From: Stagonosporopsis chrysanthemi
Taxonomy: Eukaryota; Ascomycota; Dothideomycetes; Pleosporales; Didymellaceae
Direction: 5' to 3'
Assembly (NCBI GenBank): GCA_022560025.1
Contig: JAFISE010000092.1
Coordinates: forward strand, 1 to 64,000
DNA length: 64,000 nucleotides
Shown here: positions 1 to 12,036 of the stretch, piece by piece
Numbering within the stretch: position 1 is the first letter of the stretch
Layout of the letters: every line of letters starts with the position of its first letter
The notes under the pieces: generated by a model
Told to the model about the DNA's origin: nothing
The model's database searches: none
What the model saw: only the letters and a program-made list of their open reading frames with translations
Program-made: the position numbers and the translations under genes

Positions 1-99
1 GCAAGTGCTGCCTCGTCCCAGTCGTCACACCGCAGCCCGCCCGCCGTGTCTGCCCTGCCGTCGTCCACACCGGCCCAGAAGCCCCGCCCCGCCCACGGC
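1..99. repeat. 99-bp exact direct repeat, copy 1 (window edge)
   Basis: Bases 1-99 are identical to bases 464-562. The match breaks at base 100 (g) versus base 563 (c). Copy 2 lies inside the coding region of the first gene, while copy 1 lies 5' of it and would be read in another frame. Because the identity starts at the first base of the window, its true left end cannot be seen. An end-of-contig assembly overlap is as likely as a real duplication. Confidence 0.95.
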
Positions 100-193
100 G
101 CCCGTCCATCGAGAGCCTCCCGCCGCTAGACACTCTCCCGCCCTGCGCAGCCTGATGCTCGCTCGCACCGCGCGCATGCCGCCGCCGACCGCC

Positions 194-2620
194 ATGGCCA
201 GCGCGAAGCCGCACCAGGCCACCGTCGAGGACTGCCTCTCCGACGACGACCACGGCTACGGCCACGGCCACGGCGTCGCCATCGGGCCCTTCCCGCCCGA
301 CCTGTCGCCGGGCAAGGCCAATGTGCGCACCAAGCGCTCCAACCCCGAGGACATGGGCACCGACAAGCCCCCCGCGGGCAGGCTGCCGACCAGCCTCGAC
401 CTCAAGAGCGACTCTGGGTATTCCAGCCAATCCGTCGCCGGCATGAGTAGCGCTGATTCGGCCGCAAGTGCTGCCTCGTCCCAGTCGTCACACCGCAGCC
501 CGCCCGCCGTGTCTGCCCTGCCGTCGTCCACACCGGCCCAGAAGCCCCGCCCCGCCCACGGCCGCCAGCAGAGCTCCCAGGGCGAGCTGCGGTACACGCT
601 GCCGCTCAGAGAGTCCAAGTCGCCTTCGCAGTCGCACTCGCACTCGCAGTCGCAGTCGCACGCCTCACGCCAACGGCCTGTCGAACGAGCAGGACGTGCC
701 GAACGACCAGACCGACCAGACCGTGCAGAACGAGCCGACCGAGCCGAACGACGCTCCCACGCCCCGCCGCCACCACCACCACCACCACCACCACCACCTG
801 CACCCGCACCCGCACCGAGACGCAGGGACAGCCGCAACGGCGACGGCGAATGCACCAAGCCTGGCTGCAAGTGTGGACTTGGTGCTGTCGAACCACGACC
901 ACGTCCGTCGCGCCGCCTGTCCATGCACCACGCCCAGCCGGCTGACTCTGCCCCCGATGTCTCCCACCACCCTCTTGTCTACGACACGCGGTCGCAGGTG
1001 TCAGACCCGGCACAGTACCCAGGCTCTTCACCAAGAGAGGGCCGGCCACCTCGAATGTATCACAACTCGCAAGGCGGCCCCGTCGTCCAACCCGCCGTCA
1101 CTCGCCGACTGTCTACGAGCAACCGCCCGGCACGGCCCACCAGCTACCACGGAGACTCGAATCCCAACTGGCCACAGTCCGGCATGCATTCGCCCCACCC
1201 GAGCTCGCCTTACGAGCATGGCCCGCCTCTGTCAAGATCAGCATGGGGCAATGTTCCCTACCCCCCGCATCAAATAAACTCTCCCTACATGCCTCCCTAT
1301 CAGCCACAGGCCCCCTCTGCAGCGTACTATCAAGCACAGCAGATGCAGCCACCGCGCGACCAACAAAGGCCTCCTCTACAGGCGCGTACTTCCGCTTTCG
1401 GATATCCTCCTGCGCCCCCAGTCGTCCAGGTAGAGCGCACGGACAGACACAACATGCCGTCGGCCAGGTACCATCCCAATCCTCCACCCGCACGCATCGG
1501 CTATCGCAACCAAGAGGAAGACGACTCCGAGTCCGAGTCCGAATCTGAGTCCGAGTCTGAAGAGGAACCAGAGTACCCGCCTCAGAAACCTTCAAGAGGT
1601 ACTGCTCACCAGCGCCCGAACCTTCGTCATGCAAAGACCACACCCGCTGCTCCTTCTATGCCCGAGGTCAGACGCCCGCAGACGATTGTCATCCCTGAGC
1701 AACGCCGTCCCCGAGCAGACCGCAATCACGACCCTCGACCCGCACGTCGGACATCGATGAGCAGACCACCACTCATTCCTTCTCACAAAGCTTACTCATA
1801 TGACACTCCACAAGCTCGGGTCGTAGTCGAGGGATCGAAGTCTTCTCGTCGCGAGTCTGTGCAGACGTACGACAGGATCGTTCCGGAACAACGTAGAATT
1901 CGGCAGCATGAGTATAACGAGGCTGTACGTTCGAAGCGGTCTTCGAAAGTCTACGATACTGGTGCCGTTGGCCATGACTACGAGCGAGATTTTCGCGACG
2001 ATGATGAGGACGTCGAGCATGTTCCCCGGCCCCTACGCCACCGTCGCGATACCGATGCTGATTCTCGCCGAAGACCTAGAAAGCCTGTCGAAGTAAGACA
2101 TTCTCAGGCTGAGGCTGTTGCTGAAGATTACATCAATGCCAAACGTGGTGGAGGCGAGGCGTTGGCCGATGTTAGCTACGAACTGGCTAGGACACGGTCT
2201 TCACGGACCTCTGGGGGACCCTCTGAAGCAGAGTCGTCCCACAGCAGGGGCAGCGATAACAACGGCGAGATTCGATTCCGAATCGCAAACGATGCTCCGG
2301 TCATCTTCAGTCTTAATGGAGACGTGGACGGCCGTATTGTACAGCTCCTTCCTGGCGAGAACGGGATGAATGAGTTGGTCATCAGCAACAGCCGTGGTGG
2401 TGAGAGCACCTATCGAAGCGAGACTCGAAGTGTTCGGGGTGAGAGACGGGCCATCACGTCTGCTGCTCAGGCACGAAGGGACGCTGAGGAAATGACAGAG
2501 CGGAGCTCGCAGAGCAGCGGCAGGAGGCGAGAGTCACGAGGTGATCAGGATAGACCGCGACGTGTACTACACCGATCAGATCGCAGGAAAGATCGGGCAG
2601 AGCCCAAGTACCAATACTAG
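194..2620 (+). CDS. Disordered proline/serine/arginine-rich protein, unknown function
   Basis: Single exon of 808 codons from the ATG at 194, chosen because its context (accgccATGg) is the best of three in-frame candidates at 155, 176 and 194. I do not recognise the family. The protein is almost wholly low-complexity. It has an acidic His/Gly stretch near the N-terminus, a Gln/Ser/His run, an Ala-Glu-Arg-rich tract, twelve consecutive prolines (CCA repeat near 769-798), a short Cys patch (CTKPGCKCG), an acidic Ser-Glu repeat near 1523-1560, and many Arg/Ser pairs. The only segment that looks folded is near the C-terminus (about 2269-2390, around RFRIANDAPVIFSLNGD). No membrane segment or signal peptide is visible. 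A cytoplasmic or nuclear scaffold or regulatory role is only a guess. The 5' end is complicated by the duplicated 99 bp at the window edge. Confidence 0.75.
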   Translation: MASAKPHQATVEDCLSDDDHGYGHGHGVAIGPFPPDLSPGKANVRTKRSNPEDMGTDKPPAGRLPTSLDLKSDSGYSSQSVAGMSSADSAASAASSQSSHRSPPAVSALPSSTPAQKPRPAHGRQQSSQGELRYTLPLRESKSPSQSHSHSQSQSHASRQRPVERAGRAERPDRPDRAERADRAERRSHAPPPPPPPPPPPPAPAPAPRRRDSRNGDGECTKPGCKCGLGAVEPRPRPSRRLSMHHAQPADSAPDVSHHPLVYDTRSQVSDPAQYPGSSPREGRPPRMYHNSQGGPVVQPAVTRRLSTSNRPARPTSYHGDSNPNWPQSGMHSPHPSSPYEHGPPLSRSAWGNVPYPPHQINSPYMPPYQPQAPSAAYYQAQQMQPPRDQQRPPLQARTSAFGYPPAPPVVQVERTDRHNMPSARYHPNPPPARIGYRNQEEDDSESESESESESEEEPEYPPQKPSRGTAHQRPNLRHAKTTPAAPSMPEVRRPQTIVIPEQRRPRADRNHDPRPARRTSMSRPPLIPSHKAYSYDTPQARVVVEGSKSSRRESVQTYDRIVPEQRRIRQHEYNEAVRSKRSSKVYDTGAVGHDYERDFRDDDEDVEHVPRPLRHRRDTDADSRRRPRKPVEVRHSQAEAVAEDYINAKRGGGEALADVSYELARTRSSRTSGGPSEAESSHSRGSDNNGEIRFRIANDAPVIFSLNGDVDGRIVQLLPGENGMNELVISNSRGGESTYRSETRSVRGERRAITSAAQARRDAEEMTERSSQSSGRRRESRGDQDRPRRVLHRSDRRKDRAEPKYQY
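464..562. repeat. 99-bp exact direct repeat, copy 2 (inside the first gene)
   Basis: This is the internal copy of the repeat at 1-99. Here it is read in the main frame and encodes a Ser/Ala/Pro-rich stretch of the disordered protein, so this copy is the one consistent with coding use. Confidence 0.95.
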
Positions 2621-4463
2621 AGCATCATCGAGTGCTCGGACAGTAACGGGAAAGAGTCCTCTTCTTACATCTTCCGCAGGTACACTCGGTCGGACACGTC
2701 GCGCCGCTGGCTTGTTCTCTACTTTCTTGCCTCTTTGCAGCCAGTTCAGATCTGCACCAAAAGTTTTCGGTTGGCATTGCTGCCTCATGGCGGACCGGTC
2801 TACTACAAAAGTTTGGTTTGGCTCTTTTCTTTCTGCACATTTGGTACGATTCCCCGGGTGCGTTTTCTGTTTGTTTGCTGCGTTGTTGCAGTGCTGGTCA
2901 CCATTTTTATCGCTTGCTAGACTGGAACGCTCACGCACACGGACACGATGCATGGTGTGGGAGCTGGACTCATCTGATGGACGGCAGAATGTACGATGGG
3001 ACATGTCGGCTTCTTTGTGGATCGATCTACTCAGCAATCTCCCGCGTCTTTTCTCTATTTCGTATTTTCTTTTCAAGAGCATCTTCACATGTTGTTTTCC
3101 GTTCTATACCTGCTCCCCGCGCAAGCTGGGAGGTTCTTCGGTTTCTGGCTGGATTTAATACCCTTCTTGTTTGGCGGATTGTCTCCTTGGTCCCACAAAA
3201 ACGGGAATGAAGTCACATGATGGCAATGATGGTCTGACGATTTTGACGAATGGCATGTAGGACATGACGATTACGTAGCGTTGCTTTTTGGCAGAGGTTC
3301 TGGCACTGGAGGAAATCGGCCTGGAAAGCCATGGTGCTGCCAATTAGCTGGCGGCCCACGTCGATTACAGTCTGAGGAAATTCAACCACAATATTTTGCC
3401 CTATCAATCTATCTACATACACTGTCACTCCAGCCCAAACTCTCCGCTTTTGCTTTTGCTTTTTCTTTTGCTTTTTCTCACCCTAACGTCCTGCAGCACC
3501 ACAGCTGGACGGACACGTTCCATCCCACACCGTTCGCCCACACATCGAGCGCGCGGGGGGGAGGGGGCGGCAATAGTAACAAAAACAAAAACAACACACA
3601 GACAGCAACGCCCTGGCCTGCCCTTTCCCCACAGCCGCACGGCGCCGGCGCCCACCTATACCATCATCCCCCGCATCCACCTTCCCCTCGCCAACACATC
3701 ACCCCTCCCCCCCTCTCCACACGCCACTTCATCGCACATCACACATTGCATCACACTCCACATCCACCCGGCTCTCGATCCGTCGCGACGCCCCCATGGC
3801 GTCCAGACCCGGGACCACGGCCCCGGGCTCCGGGGGTGGGTCTGCCCCTTTCTTTCCTCTTCCTCTTCCGTGCTCGTGCTCGTCGCTCGATCTTTGTCGT
3901 GGCGACGTGGCCCTCTTTGATCCCGGGCCGGAGATGCGTTTCGACGATGCGGTGGTCGGATGTGGGACTTGACGTGTATGCCGGGTGTGAGGCTGGTGGG
4001 GTGGAACAAGGCCGGGCTGCGGGGGTGCGGAGTGTGAGTATAGGAGGGAGGGAGGTGGGAGGCTTGGGTCGTATGGTGGTGTAAGGCGAGCCTGAGCTAA
4101 TAGGTCGGGGGCTTTTGTTCGTTGCTTTGTGGACAGTGCGTTTGCGAACGGTACTGGTTCTTGAAGATGCTTGTGGTGGGCTGGGTGCTGGGTTAGGTTT
4201 CGAGGTGATCTGGTGTTGCAAGTCACTCTGACACTGGCAGGGCTGTCAAGAACAAAACATCCATTGTCGTGATTGCAGTTGATGAAATGTTCGACATCGC
4301 ACCGTGGGTATACAGCTATTCTACATCCAGAAACAAAATGGAGTTGACGGCTCGTATGCATTGCTCAGCAAACAGTCAAATCCGTACGCGGCCAACACGA
4401 CTGTGTCGACAAACTCCACGCTACGTCAAATGATGTTGTACAAATGTCAAAGTCCAACAGGAA
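2621..4463. other. Intergenic region, convergent 3' ends, 1.84 kb
   Basis: Lies between the 3' ends of the first gene and the DNMT5-like gene. It contains a pyrimidine/TTTTGC-rich tract near 3436-3480, a G run at 3553-3568 and CA/CCA-rich stretches. Open frames here are low-complexity and overlap on both strands, and none shows a recognisable domain or splice-supported extension. I see no gene. Confidence 0.6.
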
Positions 4464-7400
4464 TCATTCATCAGCGTCCTCAAATGTCGCCGAAAAGTTG
4501 ATCAGCGACGTAAACGGCTCTGCTTTATCTCCTACGCCCAATTCTTTCTGCACTTCCGCGTCAGCAAGCCACGAAACGGGCACAAGCGCCATAGAGCCCT
4601 GCTTATTCTTCACTAGCTTTGTCTTCTCTCGAGCCGCAAGAGGCTTTGACGGCATGCGAATGGTTGAGTTGTTTGATGTGATGCCATTGGTACGATTGTG
4701 GCGGTGTTCGAGGATGTCAACGTCGATGGTACGCAGTGCAGCAAAGTGGTAGATGTGCACTTTCTTCTCTTGACCGTAACGTCGGCTACGAGCAATGGCT
4801 TGTGTCATCGCTGAATCGTACTTGTATTGACTCTCAACAAGCAGCGGTGAGACGAAGATGACATGGTTCGCGTTGGTGAGGTTGCTGCGTTTGTCAGTAC
4901 GATTGTCATTGGAAGGCGGCTGATGTACTTACACTCCGGCAGCGGTCTCGCTAGCCAGGTTCAACAAAAGAACCTTGGGCCGGTCTTCTGCATCTCCATT
5001 CGCGCTGTCCTTGAACTCTTCAATAATTTTGGCTACCTGTCGTGCATTGCAGCCAGTTGGGGTACAGAATGGGATGTTGTAGCGATCAAGGGCTTCGCCT
5101 AGTATCGCAACCACCTCATCATTGGGCGCAAAGACGAGTCCTTGATCGTCGCCTGGGAGCTTCTTGATGAGCCGTACAATGGAGTGCATCTTCCGCCCGA
5201 AGCCCTGTCCAGCCGTAGCATTGGTCATCAAGCCAAGCTCCGTAGCCTTGATCATGTTCGCAGCTTGAACCATACAGTTACATCCAGGTACTACGCAGTT
5301 CTCGTCGTCCCCACGGGCCATGACGCACGTTTTGCAGGTGAGATGACCACATTGCGAAGCCAGATACATATCGGAGATCGTGGCTGTCTTTGGGCAGTGT
5401 TGGCCATCGCATGGCACGAGCTCATCTGCACCGTCGCGCAACGTCTGTAACAGCTGTTCAACGGACTCAATAAACCGCTCTGATCTTCTCTGCGAAACAA
5501 GCTCTGTACAGGATTCTCGCAAACGTGACATAATCGTCTTGGCTTCTTTGATTCTCTTCTCGTGTGACACTTCTTTGAGCTCCTCTAAGCCTCCAGCAAG
5601 AGGCTTCTTCTCTGCTGTCTGTAGTAAGAGTCTCGCAATCATGGTTGCGTCGCTGTCCCCAAGCCACGCATTCTTTCTTATGTCTTCTCGAAAGGCAGCG
5701 TACAGCTTCGGAACAGTGTTCTCCTCCATCGCCGCCTTCTTTGGATCTGTGGGTTTGAGACCTTTGAAGCCAGTCTGCTTGTGCCACTCAAAAGAGCGCA
5801 TCGATCTAGTAATCTCTGCCTCAATGTCTTTGCGCTGTATTGATCGTTTCTTTAACAGGCTTGGTAGACTCATATCTTCTTCGCTAACGAGAGCAGCCTT
5901 CAAGAGAGCGTCTTCGGCGGTCCTAGAATTGTTCAAGCTAGCATTGAGTCTGCTCATCCTGTCGGATTCGGCTTTGTTCCGTAGCCTTTTCACTTGCATT
6001 CGTTGAGAAATGAGATGCTTCGATAGTTCCAGGTACACCGCGTGGTGTGCGACATCTAATTCCAGTGCTCGTAGTTCCTCATGGCAGGGGATGTGCACCA
6101 GCGAGGCCTCATTCTGCCGGACAAATAGATTCAGGAAGTCCTGAGCCCTTTCATGTCGGGCTTGATGCCATTGACGCGACATGACTTCGGTCTTGGACAG
6201 GAACCGTTCAACATTAGTTTGATCATCGACTAAGAACCTTTCGAGCGGAGTGCGCTTTCCCACACCAACAGCGAACCTGCCTAATCGGACACCGAGGAAC
6301 GACGCGATGTTATCGACATCAGTGAAGTTTGCCAAGGCGGGCGTTCCAGAAAGAATCCAGCGTTTATGCGCACTGGTCTTCTTCACGCTGACCGCTGTAA
6401 ACATGTTCTTAAGTTTTTTGTAGTCGCCGAGGTAATGATACTCATCCACGACAATACGATTGAATCGAAACATGTGGAAAAGTGGTACGATGTGGCTGTT
6501 CGAGCTGGGCGACTTTCGCTTCAGTGTAGGTTTGGCTCGTGCACTCTTCTTCGCAGTACTAGCAGCTCGCACAGCTTCGTACGACTGATAGCTGCTGCCA
6601 TGTTGCGCTTTCAGTGGCAACGTCGCCTGGAACTCGGGCTGTTGCAAGCGCTGCAACAAGAGGTCTTGCGTGGCATCCTTGAACTCAGATAGCTCCATAG
6701 ATTGGAGCTTGAGGACTTGAGTGGGTAGCTCTCTGACTACGCCCTCCATCCACGCGTCAAAGGCGCGGCAACTTGACTTGGCAGGCTCAGGCATGGCAGC
6801 TGTCCATGCCAGTTCAGAGATGTAGTCGTCATCTGAGAGGACGTTCCAGGAAACGATGATCACTCGGCTTTGCTTTAGATCATCAACGGTAAGACACTTC
6901 AGCTCTTTGAAGTCTCTGATCACTTGAACATCAAATTGTTCGTATTGCTTGTCACCCAGGAACAGTTGCAACTCCGTCTGCCATTGCATGGCAATGTGTG
7001 GTGGACACACAATTAGTGTCGCAGCGGTTTCGAAAAGCCTGGGTAGATGTTTGGATGCATCTTGATTCTGGCCGAGAATAGTTTCTTCGCCTGAAAGCGC
7101 TTCGAATTCGCTCTGTATAAGTGCAATAGTCGTGACCGTTTTACCGAAAGATGGTAGGTCAGCAAGTACTCCGCCGCGAACCTCAATCGAGGTCCGGGCA
7201 CAAGCTTCCGCTCTCCATCCAAGGCCAGGATGCACAGCTTCTTCGACCTCAGTGACCGTCAGCGGAACACCAATCTCTTGTGCACGCATCCAGGCCAAAG
7301 CTCGTGGCTGTGCTCCACGCAGGTCCTTCTCAAGTCTCAACGGTCCTGAGTATGGCGTATCAGTAGCGTTGCTGCGCAGGCGGAATCTATGGAAACGCAA

Positions 7401-10400
7401 AAGCGCCGCGTCCGTATGGTCCGTCACAAGCCTCCAGCTGCTGTTAAATGATGTGGTACTGTTCATAGAACGAACCAGTCGTTGCTTTGCACGGTGCACC
7501 AGCGAGAACATGTTGACACCGATTTGAACCCGTGTTTGGTTCTTGCTAACGGTCGGATGGACGTGGAATATCGGGCACTGAGATTTGATACCACGCTCAA
7601 ATGTCGCTGCAGCCTTACGATCTTCATGCGGTGTAGCTTTACCAGCATTATCGACGCTCCACATGAGGTGAGGGTACGATGGTGCACAAGAGCAGTCAAT
7701 TTGGTTGTCAACACAGATTGACTGCCAGTCGTCCTGCGAGGGGGCCGTTTTGACTTGCTCGAGAGCCCAAGAGTAATCGAAGAATTTCTCTATCCGCAAC
7801 TTTTCGGGGATACGTGCGTCCAGAACACACAGCGCGTTTGTGCATTCGTCTTTGAGAGCAGGCAGAGGCGCGTCGGGCAATAGCACACTCGCTGTGGCAG
7901 AAAGTGGCGTTGCCGCCATCGTTGTTGACGAAGGCACCCAAGAACCGGTACGTACAACACCAACGTTGTGTTGTTCATTTACATCGCTCATGTCGTACGG
8001 TCGCCAGGCCGTGTTCAACTGTGCAGCAATCATACGCGACCTGCCACGTAACTTCCTACTACAATCAACACTGAACACAAAGCTATCGCCTCTCGCCTCG
8101 CCAATTGGATCTGGATCGAGGAAGAAATAGAGCTCGGGTTGTGCGGATCGCTTGTACAGGCTTGCTTCGGCGGTTCCGCAGTGAGGTAGATACGTGTAGT
8201 CGCCCTCAAGAGCGTCCGTCTCTTCATCTTTGCTACGGATATAGAGTTGCGCGGGCACGGTCTCAGCCTGGTAATCTGGAAGACCAAGTTGTTGGTTCCT
8301 CCAAGACTTTAATCGCTCTGCAGACCCGCCAATTTGCAAGACATGCTCCTGGGTAGACGGGGCAAACAATTCCCACTCCACTTGCAAGAGCGAATGACGA
8401 ACGTTTGCGCGAGCAATGGGAGTTTGAAGCATTTTGCGCAGTGCGGAGTTGCCTGGAAGTTGAGGTGGACAATCTACAGAGAGAAGCCACTGGACTTGAT
8501 CTCTGATCGAAAGCACCATCCTTGCATCGTTGCCAGCGTATACAACGTCCCACGCGTTGTCATGTCGTACGAAGTTGCTTATGACGAACTGTTGGGAGCC
8601 GATGTCTATCTCGTTGACTCTCTGCATGTACGCCTTGTCACTATCTTGGTCTTCCCGAAGTTGAAGAAGGCTTTTGTTCAGAAAAGGGAATTTCTGCAGT
8701 TTCAAACGTGGAGGTAACCGTGATTTCCAACATCTCGCGAATCCATCCGGGGTTTGGTCACGGACACGACGTGGGATGCTGTCAACATACTGGTGTCTCG
8801 GATTCGAAGCGCACGTAGAGCATGCAGTGTGACTGCATTGGGAGCAGACTTTGATGGCCATATCAGACAACAGGTGCCCGCGCTCGCAAGCACACAACCG
8901 AGAACTCAGCTTTGCTTCGTTTGCTAACTGTGCAATGTCAATGTCGCTGGGCTCCATCGGCCGAGGCGTGTGCTTCCCCATTCCATTGGCTTGGACAAGT
9001 CGAGGTAACGCTTGAGTCCTTGCCGGCGACTCTGGGTTCGAGACCTTTGCACCACGGTCCATTCGAAAGGCTTTGTATCCATGTATGATCGCAGAGATCA
9101 GGGATGCCCCAATGACTGTTGTAGACATTGCATTGCCGGCAAGATCTTGGAGTTCTCTCTGGGTTTCACCAGCAAAGTGAAGTTTGTCAAGCGGCATGCC
9201 TTGCAGAGCGAGAGTCTGGATGCCGCTCAGCGCGTCTTGTCGGTTGCTCGCAAAATCACAGCCGCCTGGAGTAATGCAGGGCACCAAACCCATGCCTGTC
9301 TTGAAGCGATCAACGTTCTGACTAACGTCCCAGATCTTCATCTTGTACATGGAATCATGCCCCTCCTGAGCGCTTTGTAGATGAGCAACGTCAATTGCGT
9401 CGTAGACTCTCGAGGACTGCGAGTCGTACCACTTGCGGTTGGCAAAGTCGGGCGGACTGTGGGCTATTAGTACGTGGATCATGAGTAAGGTGGTCTCAAT
9501 TGCCGCTACTTACTGCAGTGTGCCACTTTCATTCCATTGTGTGATAGGACGCCGAGCGCCCAGCCGTTGTTGGGAGCGGATCTGGTCGTATCTTAATTTG
9601 CACAAGCTCCAGTCGGGCTCAGATGATAGTGTGGAGTGCTCCGTGACACTGACTGGTAGATCGGCCAACCAGTCTTCATATGAGCTGCTGCACTGACGTT
9701 GCAGTTTCTCCATAGTGTATCGCCATTGGTCAACAGCTTCGCTGACACCCTCTCCGAACAATTTGCGATTGATCGCGATCATGTACATCCTTTCGCGTGT
9801 TTGTGGGAGGATATGGTTTTTGGTGTCGGCATAAACCCAGGCGGCCTCATAGCCGATTCTCTGCCACCTGGAGACCACATCATCCCACGTCCTCTTGTCC
9901 GCTTTGACGTTCTCGAGTAGAACAATTCCAGGCTGGAAGTGCTTTGCGTAAAAATATACTGCTCTCCAAGTATCGCCGGTTTCACCCTGGTCATCCACGC
10001 TCTTCTTTTTGCTGTTCATGGAGGACAAGTCTTTGCACACGAACCCAACAACAACAATGTCCATATGGCCTGGAATTGGTTCTTCCGCCCCGTAAGCTGT
10101 AGTCGCTGTAGTGGCTGCCTCATCACCTAGTTGCCGAACGTCGCGGAAGATGATTGCTGGGTGGAAGTTGCGCTCAATGTATGCTTGTTTAGTTGCATCG
10201 ATTTCAGCGCTGAAATGATGCCTGTATAACAGAAATCCTTCGCCTCTGGAGTCGAGGGTCTCTTGTAGCATCTCTAAGAAGATGAGCGGGGACTCTGTTC
10301 CGGAACACATTGTTGCAACATTGATCGTTCGCCCTTTCAGTCTCTTCAACACGTCGCCCAGGCCAAGACCCATGGCCCTAGAAGCAATGTCCGCAACCGC

Positions 10401-12036
10401 GTCACGAGGAGTGTCTATGGGAGGAAGACTCAGGTCAAGACCTTTGTTGTGCTTTGGCGCTGTCATGTGTGACTTTCGTCGTGGTGCAGTCGCCGGTTCC
10501 ACTTCGATCTCGATAGCCTCTATATCTTCGTTATCGTCACCTCCATCCGACGAGCTGTCCACAGCCGCACTAAGCTCTCCGTTTTCGTCCAGCTCACTCT
10601 CATCTTCTGAGACAGGAGGATCCCAGACGTCGTCGTCGTCGTCGTCTGTTTCATGGCCATCGCTTCCACGCTCTTGATCTGAACTATCTCTGAACAGGTG
10701 TTCGATGTATGACGGTCTACTGCAGCTGCGGCGCGTGCGCGATGCTTGTTGGATCACGACGGCAACGCGTGGGCGGTGTGATTTGAGAACACCCTCGTCA
10801 GAGCTGTTAGATTCCGGAGTTACCACATGCATCGCGTCGTAGCATTGCATCTCAGGTTCGGTCGCTGGGGCCGTTGAGGGTGGTGGAGCTTCAATGTTTT
10901 CCATCAGCAATTGTAGATTGGCCGATTCGTTGTCGTCCGCGTCGGCAGCTGTAGAGAGCATCCCCGTGTCTTCTGTAGCAGAATCCTCCGGAGTCAGCTC
11001 CTGTAACAGTAGAGGACTGGAACCTTGGTTCTGTCTGGACGTCCTCCTTGAACCACGCAAAAGCGTGGCATGAACGGGAACAGCATCACGATCTGCCGAC
11101 ATTTCTATGCCATTGATCTCAGTTGGTACGGCCACACCTCTAGTGAAGTTAGTTTTTGCTCTGGTCTTGGGATGAGAGTCATGCTTGTGTCCTGCGTATG
11201 ATGCTGATTGCGGAATTTCAGTGTCATCTTGGGAAAGGTCGACGATAGCAGTGCTCTGCCTTGCAGTCCTCCTTTCGCGGGAAGCAATGCTCGTAATTGT
11301 TGGTGTTCGAATTACCGATCCAAGCTGCTCGCTATCATCCTCACGTTGTCGGTCGGGCGTAGCAGTGGATGGCTGTGGCGACCCCGCTGCAGAGACCCCC
11401 AAAAAGGACCGGGTCTTTGCGTTGAAGATTCTTTTGGTGGGTGCACCACATTGTTTTTTCCACTTGATACACTGCTCACAAGAAGTATTTCCCTCCTTAT
11501 ACTCGCACCTGGTAAGACCTCTCCTTTTGCATTGTGGACATCGTGCCTCTAGTCTGGCAATTTCCTCAGCAGTCGCTGGTCGGCACTTCTTCTTTTCTTG
11601 TATGCATCTCTTGCAAGACGCAGACCCGTGTCCGTATACGCACGTGTAAGCATAATTGCCTCCGCGTGGGCGGCACTGGAGACAGCAGTCTGCCGGTACA
11701 GGATCCTCGTGGGAAAGCGTAGGCGTGGCAGTCGAGCTCTGTCGTGCTCCAGTAGGGGTGGGTTGTCCTGGGGATGTTACGTCAGCCCTGCGCTGTTTAT
11801 TTGTGGGATTGCTCACCTTGAGCGCCTGGAGTACCATCCACTGGGACTGCGCTCCGTCTTGAGCCTGGTGTTCTTGTTGGCGTGCCAGTATGTGGATGTT
11901 CGACAGCTCGGTATTTCCGGGTTATGACCACACGTGGCTCATGCTGTATCTCATCTTCAGTTAAACCTAAGTGCGAGCTGTGTACTCGCTTTCGCGATGA
12001 ACGACGTAGAGATCCCGGCGTCAATTCAGGTTCCAT
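4464..12036 (-). CDS. DNMT5: DNMT5-like DNA (cytosine-5) methyltransferase with RING finger and SNF2 ATPase
   Basis: Exons (minus strand) 12036-11817, 11767-9514, 9456-4933 and 4884-4464 give 2472 residues; introns are 49, 57 and 48 bp and keep frame. Start context is caccATGG. Order of domains: a tandem cysteine-rich module at about residues 101-181, an acidic linker, a C5-methyltransferase domain (motif I with MCSGTESP near 555; motif IV GFVCKDLS near 649; motif VI LLENVK near 692; motif VIII QTRERMYMI; motif X GNAMSTT near 933), further Cys-rich segments, a SNF2 ATPase (Walker A LADLPSFGKT near 1590, DEYH box near 1830, SGTPA), a C3HC4-like RING near 2170, and helicase motif VI (QAIARSRRYGQ). 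This order is that of the DNMT5 family, which in other fungi maintains CG methylation using ATP. Oddities: motif IV keeps the cysteine but has V-C-K instead of P-C-Q, and Walker A has LADLP rather than LADE. No chromodomain was seen. Likely nuclear. Confidence 0.93.

Noticed and set aside
256..924. Minus-strand open frame with long Gly and Ser/Gly runs
   Set aside because: Antisense shadow of the proline- and serine-rich coding sequence of the first gene.
3729..4361. Minus-strand open frame of about 210 codons in the 2.6-4.5 kb gap
   Set aside because: Pro/His/Arg low-complexity arising from CA/GT-rich DNA, overlapped by plus-strand frames of the same type, with no domain or splice support.
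4464..12036. Possibility that the methyltransferase and the helicase are two separate genes
   Set aside because: The methyltransferase motif X lies in the same exon as the helicase, and the 57-bp intron at 9457-9513 joins the halves exactly in frame.
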